Below are positions 1 to 11,967 of a stretch of DNA of 64,000 nucleotides, piece after piece. The stretch covers positions 9,620,861 to 9,684,860 of the forward strand of contig OX381716.1 in assembly GCA_947462335.1 (NCBI GenBank), written 5' to 3'. Below the pieces are notes generated by a model. That model did not search any database and was not told the origin of the DNA. It was given only the letters and a program-made list of their open reading frames with translations. The stretch is from Harmothoe impar (Eukaryota > Annelida > Polychaeta > Phyllodocida > Polynoidae). The number at the start of each line of letters is the position of its first letter. Position 1 is the stretch's first letter. A program made the position numbers and the translations under genes.

Positions 1-71
1 AGGGAACACAGCACGGCCACAGCACAGTACGTAGTCACTATTAGTAGTAGTAGTAGTCTGTTATTACTATA

Positions 72-76
<5 letters not shown>

Positions 77-170
<94 letters not shown>
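77..170. repeat. (TA)n microsatellite
   Basis: An almost pure alternating TA tract. It sits inside a larger segment that is tandemly duplicated: the flanking words agcacagtacgtagtcact and gggtacc...attgccac recur at about 186-215 and 532-560. Confidence 0.95.
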
Positions 171-230
171 GGGTACCTTATTGCCACAGCACAGTACGTA
201 GTCACTACTGGTCGTATTAGTAGTCTGTTA

Positions 231-519
231 GGGAGTGTTCATTTATTAGTTACAGGGGGGGGGCGTAAAATTTCCGACCCCTCCTGACGCGTAAGAAATT
301 CTGACCCCTCTCGAGGGGGGCGTAAAAATGTAGCCCCTTTTTAGCAAAAAAGCCCGCGCGTTGCTAGAGTTCAAAGGGGGGTGGGCGCAAAATTTTCGGC
401 GCCTATGGCGAGGGGGGGGCACGAAACTTCCCCTGTGCTCTCAAGGGGGGGGGGGCGCAAAAAAACTTTCGCCCCTCAGTGCGAAATCTCACCCCTGTAA
501 TTAATAAATGAACACCGCC
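231..519. mobile_element. Harbinger-like MITE (GGGAGTG family), TTA target duplication
   Basis: Terminal inverted repeats GGGAGTGTTCATT / AATGAACACCGCC enclose a GC-rich body with G and C homopolymers. TTA is duplicated on each side (228-230 and 520-522). The same flank without the insertion is present at about 53-72, which gives a paralogous empty site. A three-base TWA duplication is typical of PIF/Harbinger elements; no transposase is present. Confidence 0.75.
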
Positions 520-734
520 TTATTACTATATATGGGTACCGTATTGCCACAGCACAGTATGTACTAGCTGGACCTAGAAAAAAAGCAGTTGTTTTCCAGT
601 CACCTCCCCTATTTTTGGGCCGGATCCTAAAAAAAATGTTGGGACATTCTTTGGGAAAACGTGTTTCTAGGGCCTAAATTTGGAGAAATATCTGTGAAAT
701 ATAGAAGATTTATCAAATCAGTATCATACTAATA

Positions 735-930
735 TATAAGCGTGAGTAACTCGCCAGTGCTGCATTGGTGCACCATGATGATCCGTTGGGAGTGTCTGAA
801 CCCCATAGGGTCAGAATGATGCTTGAATACAGTACTGGCGAGTTACTCGCCAGGGTTGAATTCATGCATCATGACGACCAAGGGCATGAGGCATTAATGC
901 CTTATGTCATCCTTAAATGGTTAGAATAGG
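735..930. repeat. Palindromic repeat family built on 'gcatcatgacgacc'
   Basis: Alternating inverted words (gcattggtgcaccatgatg, gagttactcgccagggctg-like) form imperfect hairpins. Further copies lie at about 7465-7640, 12655-12960, 30185-30405, 40625-40800, 42525-42900, 51075-51320, 60430-60500 and 60645-60890. I see no coding capacity. It is probably a non-autonomous element or hairpin-forming satellite. Confidence 0.6.
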
Positions 931-1580
931 AGCCCAGGTCAGTCTATACGAAAACTTTTTCACCATGCAGGACATTTGGGTCCTGCAGATTTTTTTCTTT
1001 GCAGGCCTGGCTCAATTTTTGTAGGCCCAGATATTGGAGTTCAATCTTGCTAGTTAAAAATGAAATATAAAACAAGTGTTTTTACTGGTAATGATAATAA
1101 ATAGGGTTCCCCCTACATGTTACAATTATATCAACCATTTTAATATGTGAATTACTGAAGAATATTACAGAAAACATTCACACTTTCTGTTTTATGCTGT
1201 AGAAACCTTAATAATTGTCCGATCTACAGGCCGTAAAAAATGGCAAATAGGCAAGAATCTCTAGAATACAGCCAGCCATTCAGGGCTGCCGTAGCCATCT
1301 TTCTTCCGGAACGCAGACTTTTTGCCGGCTATAGCCATTGTCGGGCAGGTTTTCGTATATACTGGCAGGTACTTAAACAGGAGCTGTAGACGATGTGGTA
1401 TTATCTGCACTCGGGTTCCCTGTGCTGCTTCTATCAGAAAGGGCACAGGTAACCACCAATGCAGTAATACAGTGTAATCTGGGTTAAACCTCTTGGACAG
1501 ATTAGCACTCTCTGCAGTACTCATCTGGGTGGTAATACACAGACCTGTGTAACAGGGATTACACCTTTGCAGGCTGTATA

Positions 1581-1916
1581 CAGAACTCAAGAATGACACA
1601 AGTTAGAAACATTTGCAATTCCCGAGAAACGCACAAGCTGCCTACATGAGATAGCTACAGGCAGATTCTCGAGAACGGTGACTGTTCCTAGTGACATGTT
1701 CAATGGTGATGTGTATTTCCCAAGTTTTACTCGAGCAAATAACCAGAAATTTCATAAGCACAATGAAGACCTGTATTTCATGAGTTTCACTACAAGAAAT
1801 AAACAGTGAATATGACAGAAGAAAATTTCCCAAAACATTCAAGAAACGTTCTAAAATTCTTGAGCTTTGACATGAGAAAAGCATGAGTTCCGCTTGAGAG
1901 TTTGTTTGCAGGGTCA
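1581..1916 (+). mobile_element. MITE of the CCCTSCAAACA family
   Basis: The body matches many other copies in this window (words such as cgcacaagctg, gttcctagtgacatgttca, atgtgtatttcc) and ends with the shared terminus ttgtttgcaggg. The left end is degraded. Intact copies start CCCTCCAAACAGAACTC and end GATTTTGTTTGCAGGG, an imperfect terminal inverted repeat. Confidence 0.7.
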
Positions 1917-1959
1917 TGCTGTGGGTCACAATAATGCATGAATGTGGCCTATGTCTATG

Positions 1960-2440
1960 TTTTTTCTCTCTGTTTGTCTGTCAGTCTCACTCTGTCCCTT
2001 GGTCTTTTGTCTGTCTGTATGTGCCTGTCTGCTTATATATGTCCGTCCCTGTCCCTGCCTGTCCCTGTCCCTGTCCCTACTTGTCTTCCTATCCTTGCCC
2101 GTTCCCCTGCCAGTCTCTCTGTATCTGTCCATGCCTGTCTCCCCCTGTCTCTTCCTGTCTCTTCCTGCCAGTCTCTGCCCCCTATCCCTGCCTGTCCCTC
2201 TGTCTCTTTCCCTGCCTGTCTGCCTGTCAGTCTCTATATATCCCTCTGAGGCGATAGGTGAAGTGTGTCAAATCACATACATTACTGGCAATGTCTGTCT
2301 GTCTCAGCCTGTCTGTCTCTGTCTCTCTACTTCTGTGTCTGTCTGTCTTTCTCTCTCTGTCTTTCTGCCTCTGCCTGCCTCTATCTGTCTCTGTCTGTCT
2401 CTGTATGTTTGTCTCTGTCTCTATCACTACTATGGTTATA
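1960..2440. repeat. Pyrimidine-rich CTGT/CTGTCT microsatellite
   Basis: Degenerate (CTGT)n/(CCTGT)n sequence that gives long Ser/Cys/Leu/Pro open frames on one strand and Arg/Asp/Thr frames on the other. These are repeat artefacts, not genes. A shorter similar tract lies at about 12535-12640. Confidence 0.85.
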
Positions 2441-2620
2441 CGCGATAGGTAAAGTGTGTTAAAGCCCGTACATTGCAGACACCATTATTGACTGCATGGG
2501 TAAGAACACTAGACACACTGATTTATTCTGTACTATTGATTTGTCATGCATTATAGAGTGACAGTACATGTATGTTCCTGGTTACACTGGTCTCATTAGT
2601 ATGGGTCTTGGCTATAGAAA

Positions 2621-2933
2621 CCCTCCAAACTGAACTCAGGTATTGAATGTTCGTGACTGGTGAAAATCTGGGGAAGTCACCATAACACAAGAAAGGCACG
2701 AGACACTCTCATTCCTATTCCCAAAATGAACTCAGGAGTTGAACATTCGTGACTTGGGCGATTGACACAAGGTGAAACTTGCTTAAAACTTGTTTAAAAA
2801 AATTGTTAAAAAAACAAGAAATTCCTGGGAATATGCCACAAAACGTCCACAAAACGTTCAAAAATCTCCTGGGGATCACAAGTCAAGACTCAAGAATGGC
2901 ATGAGTTCCGCTTGAGATTTTTGTTTGCAGGGA
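2621..2933 (+). mobile_element. MITE, second CCCTCCAAACA subfamily
   Basis: Begins CCCTCCAAACTGAACTC and ends TTTGTTTGCAGGG. The interior differs from the 1581 copy (words 'ggggaagtcac', 'tatgccacaaaacg', 'tcctggggatc') and matches copies at 13136-13439 and, inverted, 35939-36208. It is a second subfamily sharing the same ends. Confidence 0.7.
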
Positions 2934-3872
2934 AGGCACAGGTTACCGCCAATGTGATAACACAATGATTAAGATGCTGCCCTGGTGTGTAAAGTGTGTA
3001 TTCCACCAGCATCTAAGAAATCAGTTATCTGATGAATGTCTACAGTGTTAAACAAATGGACGAATCTTGCCTGACCGACAGAATCATTGCTGATTCCATC
3101 TGTGGAATACTCCCTTTCATTGCCAGTGCTGCATTCATGTGTCATAGAGTGGTGTATGTAGTAGATATTGACTCGATACACCAGGAGTATATCCCACATA
3201 CAGCCCGCTTTCATAGATTGATTATGTAAAACAGCCTGATTACAGCTTTTTTTCAGCACATGTGGCCTAGGAGGATATCCTGTATAACCCTCCTAGGAGG
3301 TTATATGACCATCAAACTTATTCTCTGTCTGTTCTCATAGAAATACAATGACCATAACATATGCTTGAAGAGTGTAGCCTCATTCTGATAATTCATATAA
3401 TTATAAACTAACCTTGAACCAACACTGACAGCTGGATTCAGTGGTCAAGGTCCTTTACTGCATAGTATTTCTGGTTTGGACTTCGAGGCACTGTGTACGG
3501 TTCCCAATATAGAGCCGTAGTTTTGATACGTCTGATACACATTTTTTATTTCTCACCCCTGGACCCCCCCCCCCCCTGAAATTTCAGCCTGGAAGTGTCA
3601 CCCCTGGATATTTCCCCCAGAATCCCGTCCTCTGCCTCATCCAACCTGTCCCCATTACTCTTAGGATGGCTCCGTGTTCTGAATGTATGATAATTATTAT
3701 TCATGGGGAGATTTGCATGACAGTTATTATCTTTCAAATAGTATAAAACTGAATACAAGATTTTGAGGTCATATTTATGTCAGTCACACTTCAGAAATAT
3801 TCAAAAGAAATTTTGAAAAGTCAGCCTTTCTTGTTGCATTGGTTTTAACACAGTTGTTATTCTATTTTACAG

Positions 3873-6800
3873 AAACCTGGAGGGCAGCTGTCTCTTTAAT
3901 GGTGCCTCGGTAAGTTCTCCCATTCTACTTTGTCTCTATTGGACTCTATTTATAAAAGATAAAAACTTTTCTGACTACATTCTGTTTTCCTCTACAATGT
4001 ATGATGTACATCTGCTTTTTTTTAATCAAGGGGATATCGTATTCAATGTTATGAATAGAAAAATGTCAATGCCCATTGATACCATCTCTGCTGTATTTCA
4101 TGTATAGGGGATAGAGTAGTATCCCCCAAAGTCGCAGGCTGAGTGGGATGCTCCCCAGCTAAGCGGTATCAATGTAACGTAAATTGTCTGCACCTCGCAT
4201 ATAACCCGCACCCTGACTTTGGGAGAATCTTACAACTTGCACCTGGGGTCTGAAAATCGCCATTTTAGTACGTATACAGGATTTGTTTAAGTTTTGTATT
4301 TCCCCGACAGATTGAAATCGAAAGGCCCCGTATTTCGTTGAAACCCTTTATAAGGGTTGAAACGAAATACGGGGCCTTGAGATTTCAATCTGGAGGGGAA
4401 ATACAGAACTTAAACTGATCCTGTGTTTATTTTTAAATGCAGATGTCAAGTATTAAAGGAGACATTTTATTAACCTGTTTCCCCTCGCAACACCTCCGGG
4501 AGCCGCCATGACACCTTGCTCGATACTCACTTCTGGTCTGTGCGCCTGCGCCAAAAAAATAGTCCCCCCCTTGGATCGCTTAAATCGTCTTTATTTGTTC
4601 AAATTAGGCCTTATTTTCCATTGTAATATGTTAATTCCTTAAAAAAAGAAGACGATAAAGTATAAGTTGCCTTAAATCGCCGAAAAATATATCGTCGCCC
4701 GAAAAATCTAGGTCAAGTTTAAGTTCAAGACGCCTGAACCACTGGCAAGTTGATCCTGGACATTTTTACGATTGATTTTTTCGCCGATCCATCAACTAAA
4801 TAAGCCTCAACCAAATTTTCTGGGGGGCTAGGGCCTAATTCAGCTATTGTACGTGTAAATATAGGATGTTTTGTACAGCTTAGGCTTGGTTTCAAGCAAA
4901 AATATGGTATTTTAACTCCCAAACGAAGCCAATGGAAAAAAAAAGGATATCGTCTCAATCTGAATATAGGCCAACGATCAGCTGATCGGCGCTGAACTCT
5001 CCGAGCAGAGGCTTTGTAGTATAACGTTGCAAAGAATATGCTTGAAGACCGATCACACCGCCCCTGTTTTACTCGCCAGTCGAGATTTCGGCGATCCATC
5101 AAGTTAACAAGTCTCAACCAAATTTTCTGGGGGGATAGGGCCTAATTCAGCTATTGTACGTGTAAATATAGGATGTTTTGTAGTACTTAGGCTATGTTTC
5201 CATTAAAAATGATGTAATCTAACACCCGAATGAAGCCAATGAAAAAAAAGTATCATGACGACGATTTCGTAAGGAAAACGTCGCGCGTCGTCCGGGAATC
5301 GAACCCGGGCCGCCAGCGTGAGAGACGGGAACACTAACCACTAGACCATCTCGGCCACACATGTTTTGGAAGGTTTAGTCGGGGATTTTGACACGCTGAC
5401 CTTTGGTATCCTTGCGCCAGACCGGAAGTGAAGTTTTCGCGAAATACGGAGGTTTGAGGAAATACGGGGGCTGGTTATTCAGCTTTTGCGAAATACGAGG
5501 CTCAGTGTCTAGGCCTACCCGACTTGATATTTCCTCAAACCATTTAAAAATAATGTTTTATACTTACAAAAACCCTCGTATTACCCACACCTAGATTTTG
5601 AAATATTGGATAACCCGCACAGGAGGTATGGTTATACGTGGGAATTTATGGTAATTGACATTTGTGTTTAATTTTTAATTTGAAGTAATTTAATGAATTA
5701 AATCTCCTTAGATTCAAACTTTCATGCATCCTTTATTCCCCGACACCCACAGAAGTCCTACCCAGTAGGTGCGGCGGTCACCCAGCCCCAACACATGGCC
5801 AACCCCGGGGTAGAGTTCCGCTCCACCGAGTACCCGAGTGTGTATCGGGAAACGGAGCTAAGGAAGGACGAGCGCAACAACTATACCAACCCCTACAAGG
5901 ACTACGCTGGTATGTTTATTATTATAAATATTATTATCATTATTATTATTATTGTTATTATACCTTGGAAAACTATCTGGGCTGCAAAGCAAGGGCCACT
6001 ATTAAAGTTTTTTTGATTCCCACTTTGGTTAAAAAGAATGCTGGAGACCCTCCAAACAGAACTCAAGAAAGACACAAGTTAGAAACGTTCGTAATTCCTG
6101 GGAAACGCACAAGCTGTATGCACAAGAGAGACACGGGAGATTCTCAAGAATAGTGAACATTCCTAGTAACATGTTCATTAGTGATGTGTATTTCTGGATT
6201 TTAACCTGTGCAAATAACCAGAAACTACACAGGTAGAGGGAAGACCTGTATTTCCTGAGTTTTACCACAAGAATCGATATGAAATATGACACACAAAAAT
6301 TTAATAAAAACATTCAGAAAACGCTCCGTTCTCCATGTTGTCACTTTTTGTAGTCCCTTTCATCACTCCAATTCCAACTGGAGTCCTCCCGAGTTACTTA
6401 AACACGGTTTTTAAGTTTTTGGCACAGGCTATATTTACTGCGTTGTATGCCTGCTTAATTCCTGGTTGGGTTTTAAAATGTATCATTATGACCACTATAT
6501 CTATAACATTACACTGAATGAGCCCTATTTAAATGTATGTTTTCATCAGGTTCAGTTGGCCCTTCTGCCACCTGGGCCCTTATGAAAATATCTGATATTG
6601 GAATGAGAGTATGGCAGCAACAGGTTTATTGATGGGTCTCATAGTTTTGGCATGAATGTGATAAACGATGGTCCATTGCACCAGCAATGGGCTCTATTAA
6701 CTTAATATGTAAATCCAATCTGCCTCATCTAACTGTAAAAGAGTACGCCAACACTCATAAAGCTCCACTTGTTTAAATTTTAACAAACAAACTTTATTGA

Positions 6801-7406
6801 TACACTGCTATTTAGTCCAAATTTCTCTATTGGACAAACTCCAAGATTGTTGAACTACATATGCAAATATTTTCCCTATTCTTCAGCTTTTGAAAATCGC
6901 AGTGAAAGCCGTAATTTAGAATAAAAATCTTGAATCTTGAATCCATACAAATATAGACATATACTACTTTGAATGTACCATTATGAAATAACTTCACCAA
7001 TATCTGGTACACATAGTACATTGAATGTATTGTATTTTTTGAAAATCACTCCGTGAATAAAATACGTTATAAACTCAATCTTGAATCTTGACATGTGCCA
7101 CTTTCTGCAGGTAAGGAGTACGGTCGACGTCTAATCTACGACCCTGACCACCCTGACAAGATGTATGCGAGTCAGTGGAGCTCGGAGCTCGCCGACCCGA
7201 ACGGACCCTACTCCTTCCCGACCACCACCGGCCTGGCACCCGAGATACCGTTCAGTCAGAACCTGGCATGGAGACAGGAAGGGGTGGACGCAGCATGGCC
7301 GACCGACCAATGGAAGCAGTGGACACAGGTGGCCATGTGCCCCCCGTACGACAGTCACACCGACCAATCAGAGTACAGCAGGTACAAGGTGCAGCGGCCA
7401 TATTGA
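3873..7406 (+). CDS. Unidentified protein, last two or three coding exons (5' part not found)
   Basis: Two exons join cleanly: 5753-5909 (AG acceptor, GT donor, ends phase 1) and 7111-7406 (ends with TGA at 7404-7406). A 37-base piece at 3873-3909 has AG/GT borders and the right phase, so it may be the preceding exon. The joined protein segment is about 150 residues, soluble, rich in Tyr, Pro, Trp and charged residues (for example YGRRLIYDPDHPDKMY, WPTDQWKQW), with no membrane segment or signal peptide. High GC, sharp exon borders and the absence of stops argue for a real gene. The Tyr/Pro-rich, repeat-free composition reminds me of small axonemal microtubule-associated proteins, but I cannot name a family, so no function is assigned. 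The 5' exons should lie upstream of 3873 or beyond the window. Confidence 0.6.
4277..4425. repeat. Long imperfect palindrome
   Basis: The arms read aggatttgtttaag...gccccgtatttcgtt and aacgaaatacggggc...cttaaactgatcct, meeting near 4350 around 'tttataaggg'. A transcript would fold into a hairpin of about 70 base pairs per arm. Probably a MITE. Confidence 0.7.
5284..5358 (-). tRNA. tRNA-Glu(CTC)-like sequence, probably a pseudogene
   Basis: The minus strand shows an A-box-like GGTCTAGTGGTTAG, an anticodon loop CTCTCAC (anticodon CTC) and a perfect T arm CCGGGTTCGATTCCCGG. This is the layout of tRNA-Glu. The acceptor stem pairs poorly (several mismatches) and the anticodon stem has one mismatch, so a pseudogene or tRNA-derived repeat head is more likely than a working tRNA. 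Confidence 0.5.
5753..5909 (+). CDS. Internal exon of the unidentified protein ending at 7406
   Basis: Acceptor cacccacag, donor GTATGT. Phase 0 start, phase 1 end. It encodes about 52 residues including MANPGVEFRSTEYPSVY. The frame joins to the exon at 7111. Confidence 0.65.
6041..6330 (+). mobile_element. MITE, CCCTCCAAACA family (3'-truncated)
   Basis: Starts CCCTCCAAACAGAACTC and carries the family body (acgcacaagctgtatgcac, gttcctagtaacatgttca). The 3' end with TTTGCAGGG is missing. Lies in the intron between exons 5753-5909 and 7111-7406. Confidence 0.7.
7111..7406 (+). CDS. Terminal exon of the unidentified protein
   Basis: Acceptor ttctgcag at 7103-7110. The open frame runs about 98 codons to TGA. 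It encodes KEYGRRLIYDPDHPD and ends KVQRPY. Confidence 0.65.
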
Positions 7407-8076
7407 ATAGTTTGACGAAGATGAAGATTATGATGTTTCATGTTCATTTGTTGTCATGCGGCACCAATGCAGTGCCGGTGAGTAACTCACCAGTACAAGG
7501 TAGTAACTCATGAGAACTGTGCTGGTGAGTTACTCGCCACTACTGCACTGGAGCATCAAGCGAACTGTTTGTGAGAGTATCAACCTCGATACCTCGTTAC
7601 TCGATACCGCTGCATTCATGTCTTATGTCAAGCTAAAGTCATTGTCACTTTTGCATTTAAGAACTATGCGGCCTTCAACATACTAAAACCAGTTTTGCTG
7701 TTTTTACAAAATTCTTCATTTGTCAATTGATACATATAAAGTATACTCTATGTAAGGTCATGAAATACATTGACACAGCTTTTACTTACAATATGCATAC
7801 ATTGTTATGTAATCTATGAAAAGTCTGAGAGACAACCTTCAGCTGCAGTCGAAAAAAGAAATTGGTTGCAAATACTTTGATGTCACCCAGTTCTCCTTTT
7901 CTGAATGATTTTTACATTTAATGCAATGTAGTGGAATTTCCATAATATTTGTCATCTATTTTCACAAAGCGCTTAGGTTAACATTTACTAACAGAACATA
8001 CATAGGTAATTGTACTTTAAGTATTGTATAATGCATGAGAAAACTGTCTGTTGAGCTGTGTGTCTGGCCTTCAGCT

Positions 8077-8380
8077 TATGGCTGTGTCTCACGACCTTGA
8101 GCCAATGTTTTTGTCTCTGACCGGGTGCCAGCTCTGACCGGCCTGAATAAAAACGGGTAATTTAGGGCAGATAATGATAAAAATGGGCAACTAATTACTA
8201 GTTTAAAGAGTTATAACATCCATTAACCTTTTCAGCCAAATTCTATCATCATCTGCCCTAAATAAACCGTTTTTATTCAGGCCGGTCAGAGCTGGCACCC
8301 GGTCAGAGCTGGCACCCGGTCAGAGCTGGCACCCGGTCAGAGACGGAAACATTGGCCCAAGGTCGTGAGACACAGCCATA
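8077..8380. mobile_element. TIR element with subterminal 'gaccgggtgccagctct' repeats
   Basis: Long inverted ends TGGCTGTGTCTCACGACCTT / AAGGTCGTGAGACACAGCCA are flanked by TA on both sides. Inside each end are one to several ~17-base repeats, and the core reads 'agggcagata...atctgccct'. Two further copies lie at 25771-26087 and 29820-30105. The TA flank suggests a Tc1/mariner-type mobilised MITE; no transposase is seen. Confidence 0.75.
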
Positions 8381-9363
8381 TATTACAAAACTGTTGTCAG
8401 AACATCATAATGAGAACATGAGATTATGTTAAAAAAGCTTTCTGTGATATTTTTCTTACTGGCATTTGTTGCTTGATCTATTTACATTTAAGGTGGTGTA
8501 CATAAAGCTATATTTTGTTGCTAGATTAGAACTGTTAATAAATAATGAAATCCTAATTGCAAGTGTCTATTATTCTTTATAGGTCTTATACTGCATGAAT
8601 GTTTGTATTTAATCAACTTAAATATACTTCAAGTCACTCTTTAAGCTGCTTTAAGATAAGTAAATGCCATGTAAATCTCATTGAATGGTCATAATGTCAT
8701 TTAAGCAGCTTTAAGTAGCAATTTCTGGAAGAAAAATATACTCAAAGTGCATCTTTTACAGTCACAAGGGAGCTCTGGTGTGGCTTTTGTGAGCTGAGCA
8801 GTGACTCGCTGTGGCGCTATATCCTTAAAATATGCATAAACAGCCAAGCACAATCCATGTAAATGGAATATTATAGGCTTCTGTCTTTATAACCTTGTAT
8901 TTTGAGTTAGCCTATTCCTTTATAGTTAGCCTAGAACATGCAACATGACTTGTAGTTATCCTAGTCCCTGTTATGTACACCAATCTATTTAGCCTAGTCA
9001 TCCATATCATAAAATCATTATTTCCTGCTCTTACAGACCACTATACCCCAAAACCATCAGTTCACTATATATAATACATGGCCATAGCCACCAACACATA
9101 ACTTCACACTGTTAAACCCCCTATAAATACTTTGCAATCACCCTCTGTAGTTTTGCTTACAAACATAACCATCCACCATTACTGATGAGCTAACTATTGA
9201 CTGTTCCTACAAGGACTCGGGAATATTACAACTTACAATTAAACGTCTGTCCGTTCCTAAGAATTATCAGGGCGGAACCACTGACCCATTTTCCAATCTA
9301 CGAACGCCCCTATTAAAAGGGTATAGCAATAAACCTGGTTTCTCCATATGCAAGGCCATGTTA

Positions 9364-9672
9364 GGGAGCGCTCATTTTTTAACAACAGGGGGAGGGTGGT
9401 GAGATTTCGCGCAGAGCGTGCAAGTTATTTTCGCCCCCCTCTAGAGGGGTCGAAATGTTTTGCCCCCCCCCCCGGCAGGCCGCAAATCGTGCGCGTTCGC
9501 GCCCCTTTGTAGCATAGTAACGCGTGGGCTTTTCCCCTCAAAACAGGTTGAATTTCCCCCCCCCCGGTCAAGGTGTCCAAATTTTTTAACCCCCCCCCCC
9601 GGTCAAGGGGTCCAAATTTTTTACCCCCCCAAATCCACCACCCCCCCCTGTTGTTAAAAAATGAGCACTCCT
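9364..9672. mobile_element. Harbinger-like MITE (GGGAGTG family)
   Basis: Ends GGGAGCGCTCATTTTTTAAC / GTTAAAAAATGAGCACTCC with TTA on both sides. The body has long C runs and the shared phrase 'ccggtcaagg.gtccaaattttt'. Confidence 0.75.
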
Positions 9673-11160
9673 TTAGTTCTGAGCTCGTGAGATTTAGGCA
9701 GTGACCGTACACCCATACACAATAGCTTGCAAGGAACAAGCTAAGTTGTGAGAGCAGAGCCAAGATCTCACGTGACTGCTGGTGTCAGTGTACACACAGC
9801 GGTTGCAGGAATAAGTGTACACCAGTGCACTGTGAGGAAGGAGAATATGGTAACTGCAGTTACCAGATCACCGTTTAGGGATCCCCATTGTAGCATAGAT
9901 AATCAAAAGTGGTAATTACACTGTGTTTATGGCAGCTTGGGTATTGCATAATTGTGTAGTTATAGCTGGTACCATACTTTATCATTTGGGCCACTAAATG
10001 TATCATGGAATTTTCTAGAACAGCAGTATAAAGGGGTTTTAGAATCAGCCCAGCTAGCAAAACCCGTAGTTAATAACGTCATCTCTACATCTTTTCTCAA
10101 TAGATATTTACCACATTTGGTTACGTCGTATTCTTAGCCTCATGATGTCCTATATGCAAATGGTTTAGACATCATTCTTCAGACGTCTTTTCAATGTAAC
10201 ATAATAATATTAATATGACCTGCTTTGAAAGATGTAAGTAAGTGGAATAATTGTAACATTGTGTGAGGTGGGTATATTCCAAAATCATTTTAAATTTATT
10301 TCATAAATAAGATGCCAGATGCAAACACATTTATACATCATGAAAAGACATGTATCTAACGTCTACCCTACACCTAGAGTAAGACTTCTCCATCAGAAGT
10401 AGGTAACATCGAAGGCAACAGAAAATGTGTGCTTGTGTCAATCTCCTGGTTCTCCCATTAATAATGATTCTATAGAAACAAAAATAACAGATCATACATG
10501 CCAGGCAAAAAGTTATTCAAGTTTCATCTTCTATGTAAATTAATTGTGTTGAATAGATACTAATTTATGGTCAAACTACTGCCAATGTAGATTTTATTCT
10601 ATTGATATTGGCAGAGGGAGACATCTTGTGTCAAAAGTGTGAACTATTTGAGAGCTAAAGAACAGATGTCTTATAGACGTCATAATTTAACAAGATAAAG
10701 ATGTACTACATATGTAAAGTATGCGTAATGTTGATGTCAAATCTATTATGTCATTTTAACAGGCACCTTAAGGCATGAATTTGACATTAATGTTTATGTG
10801 TATAGTTTCTCGAAAAAAATATGTGATATTCTGATCAAGATTTAATCACTTGTTACATCAAATAATGACCACATAGATATGTATGGATGCTATCAAATGG
10901 TTATGTCTCTTTTTAATTGCCATTTAGATGTAAACAATACATCAGTTTCCTGTCAAACTGCTATGTACAAGGATTTACTCACTTGAGACGTCATGTTCAG
11001 GTCATTTTCACGTATCAACGTGAATATGACCAGTAAAAGATCAGCCTCGAGCTCTCCAGGCCCATTACAGCCGTCAGGCTGTAATGGGCCTGGACAAGTT
11101 TGTATCTCATGAAGACTATGTCCTACTTAGAAAATGATCCGGGATCCTGGATCATTTCTT
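9673..11160. other. AT-rich spacer with no recognised gene
   Basis: Stops are frequent in all frames. I see no splice-compatible conserved exon, RNA gene or clear TIR pair, apart from a short hairpin at about 11060-11097 (aggcccattacagcc / ggctgtaatgggcct). Confidence 0.5.
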
Positions 11161-11260
11161 AATGAGATAGGTAGCTCACTGATTGGTTAGCTATGGTCAC
11201 ATGATCATGACTGAGGTTGTGTATGGCCTCATGGGTTCGAATCCCACCTTGGGGAAAACG
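11160..11260 (+). repeat. tRNA-derived SINE-like head
   Basis: A-box-like tagctcactgattggttag is followed about 60 bases later by the B box GGGTTCGAATCCCACC. Spacing suits an RNA polymerase III promoter, but no full cloverleaf forms. A minus-strand B box (GGGTTCGAACCCCACTC) lies nearby at about 11413-11432. Confidence 0.4.
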
Positions 11261-11786
11261 TAGGTTCGTTTTTTTACATTATTTATTTAGCCCATTTGAA
11301 GCATGAACCCATTTTAATTGACATAGTTATATAAGCTATTAGATATGTGACTAAGTACATTATCTCAATTTAGGTGCAATATGCATATATCAACAGTACA
11401 ATAATTGAGCAAGAGTGGGGTTCGAACCCACACTCCCATGGTTGCTGATACTAGTGGGCATGTACAGTATAGCAGGGTATGTGGCCCAGTGTAGGTACAT
11501 ATGTCTAATTACTCTCCCAGACTGTAAACGTACAGTCAGGGCCCGAGACTGGTAAAAGATGTGCTTTTTACATAAGGTGCTAGCTGGGAGGTGGACTATG
11601 ATCACTGTTTTGACCTACATTAACTATGGTATGGAGGTTTGTAGGTCAGTGTGCCTCTCACCTGGAGCCTCTTTGCACTGGGACACACACCTGGGGACAA
11701 CAGGCAGGACCATAACACACCACCCACATAAATATATAGGGCATATAAGTGTTTATTGCAGTCCTGCTTGTGGTAAGTTGAGAACC

Positions 11787-11967
11787 TTAACCCACAGATC
11801 TTACTGCACGTCAAGTAACAGTCAGAGTGCAGTCGGGACAGGTACTCAGCCCTATATATAGGGGCGCTGGGGGTTTAAAGGCCCAGCGTCCCTATATATA
11901 GGGCTTGGTACCTGTCCCAACTGCACTCTGACTGTTACTTGACGTGCAGTAAGATCTGTGGGTTTAA
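11787..11967. repeat. Near-perfect palindromic element flanked by TTAA
   Basis: Two arms of about 80 bases (cccacagatcttactgcacg and cgtgcagtaagatctgtggg at the tips; ccctatatatagggg near the centre) meet at 'gtttaaag'. TTAA occurs at both borders (about 11787-11790 and 11964-11967), suggesting a piggyBac/Kolobok-type duplication. No coding sequence. Confidence 0.7.

Noticed and set aside
1916..2448. Long Cys/Ser/Pro-rich open frames
   Set aside because: They come from a CTGT microsatellite; overlapping open frames exist in several phases and on the opposite strand.
7131..7513. Alternative open frames over the 7111-7406 exon
   Set aside because: Shadows of the real exon; only one frame joins the upstream exon in phase.
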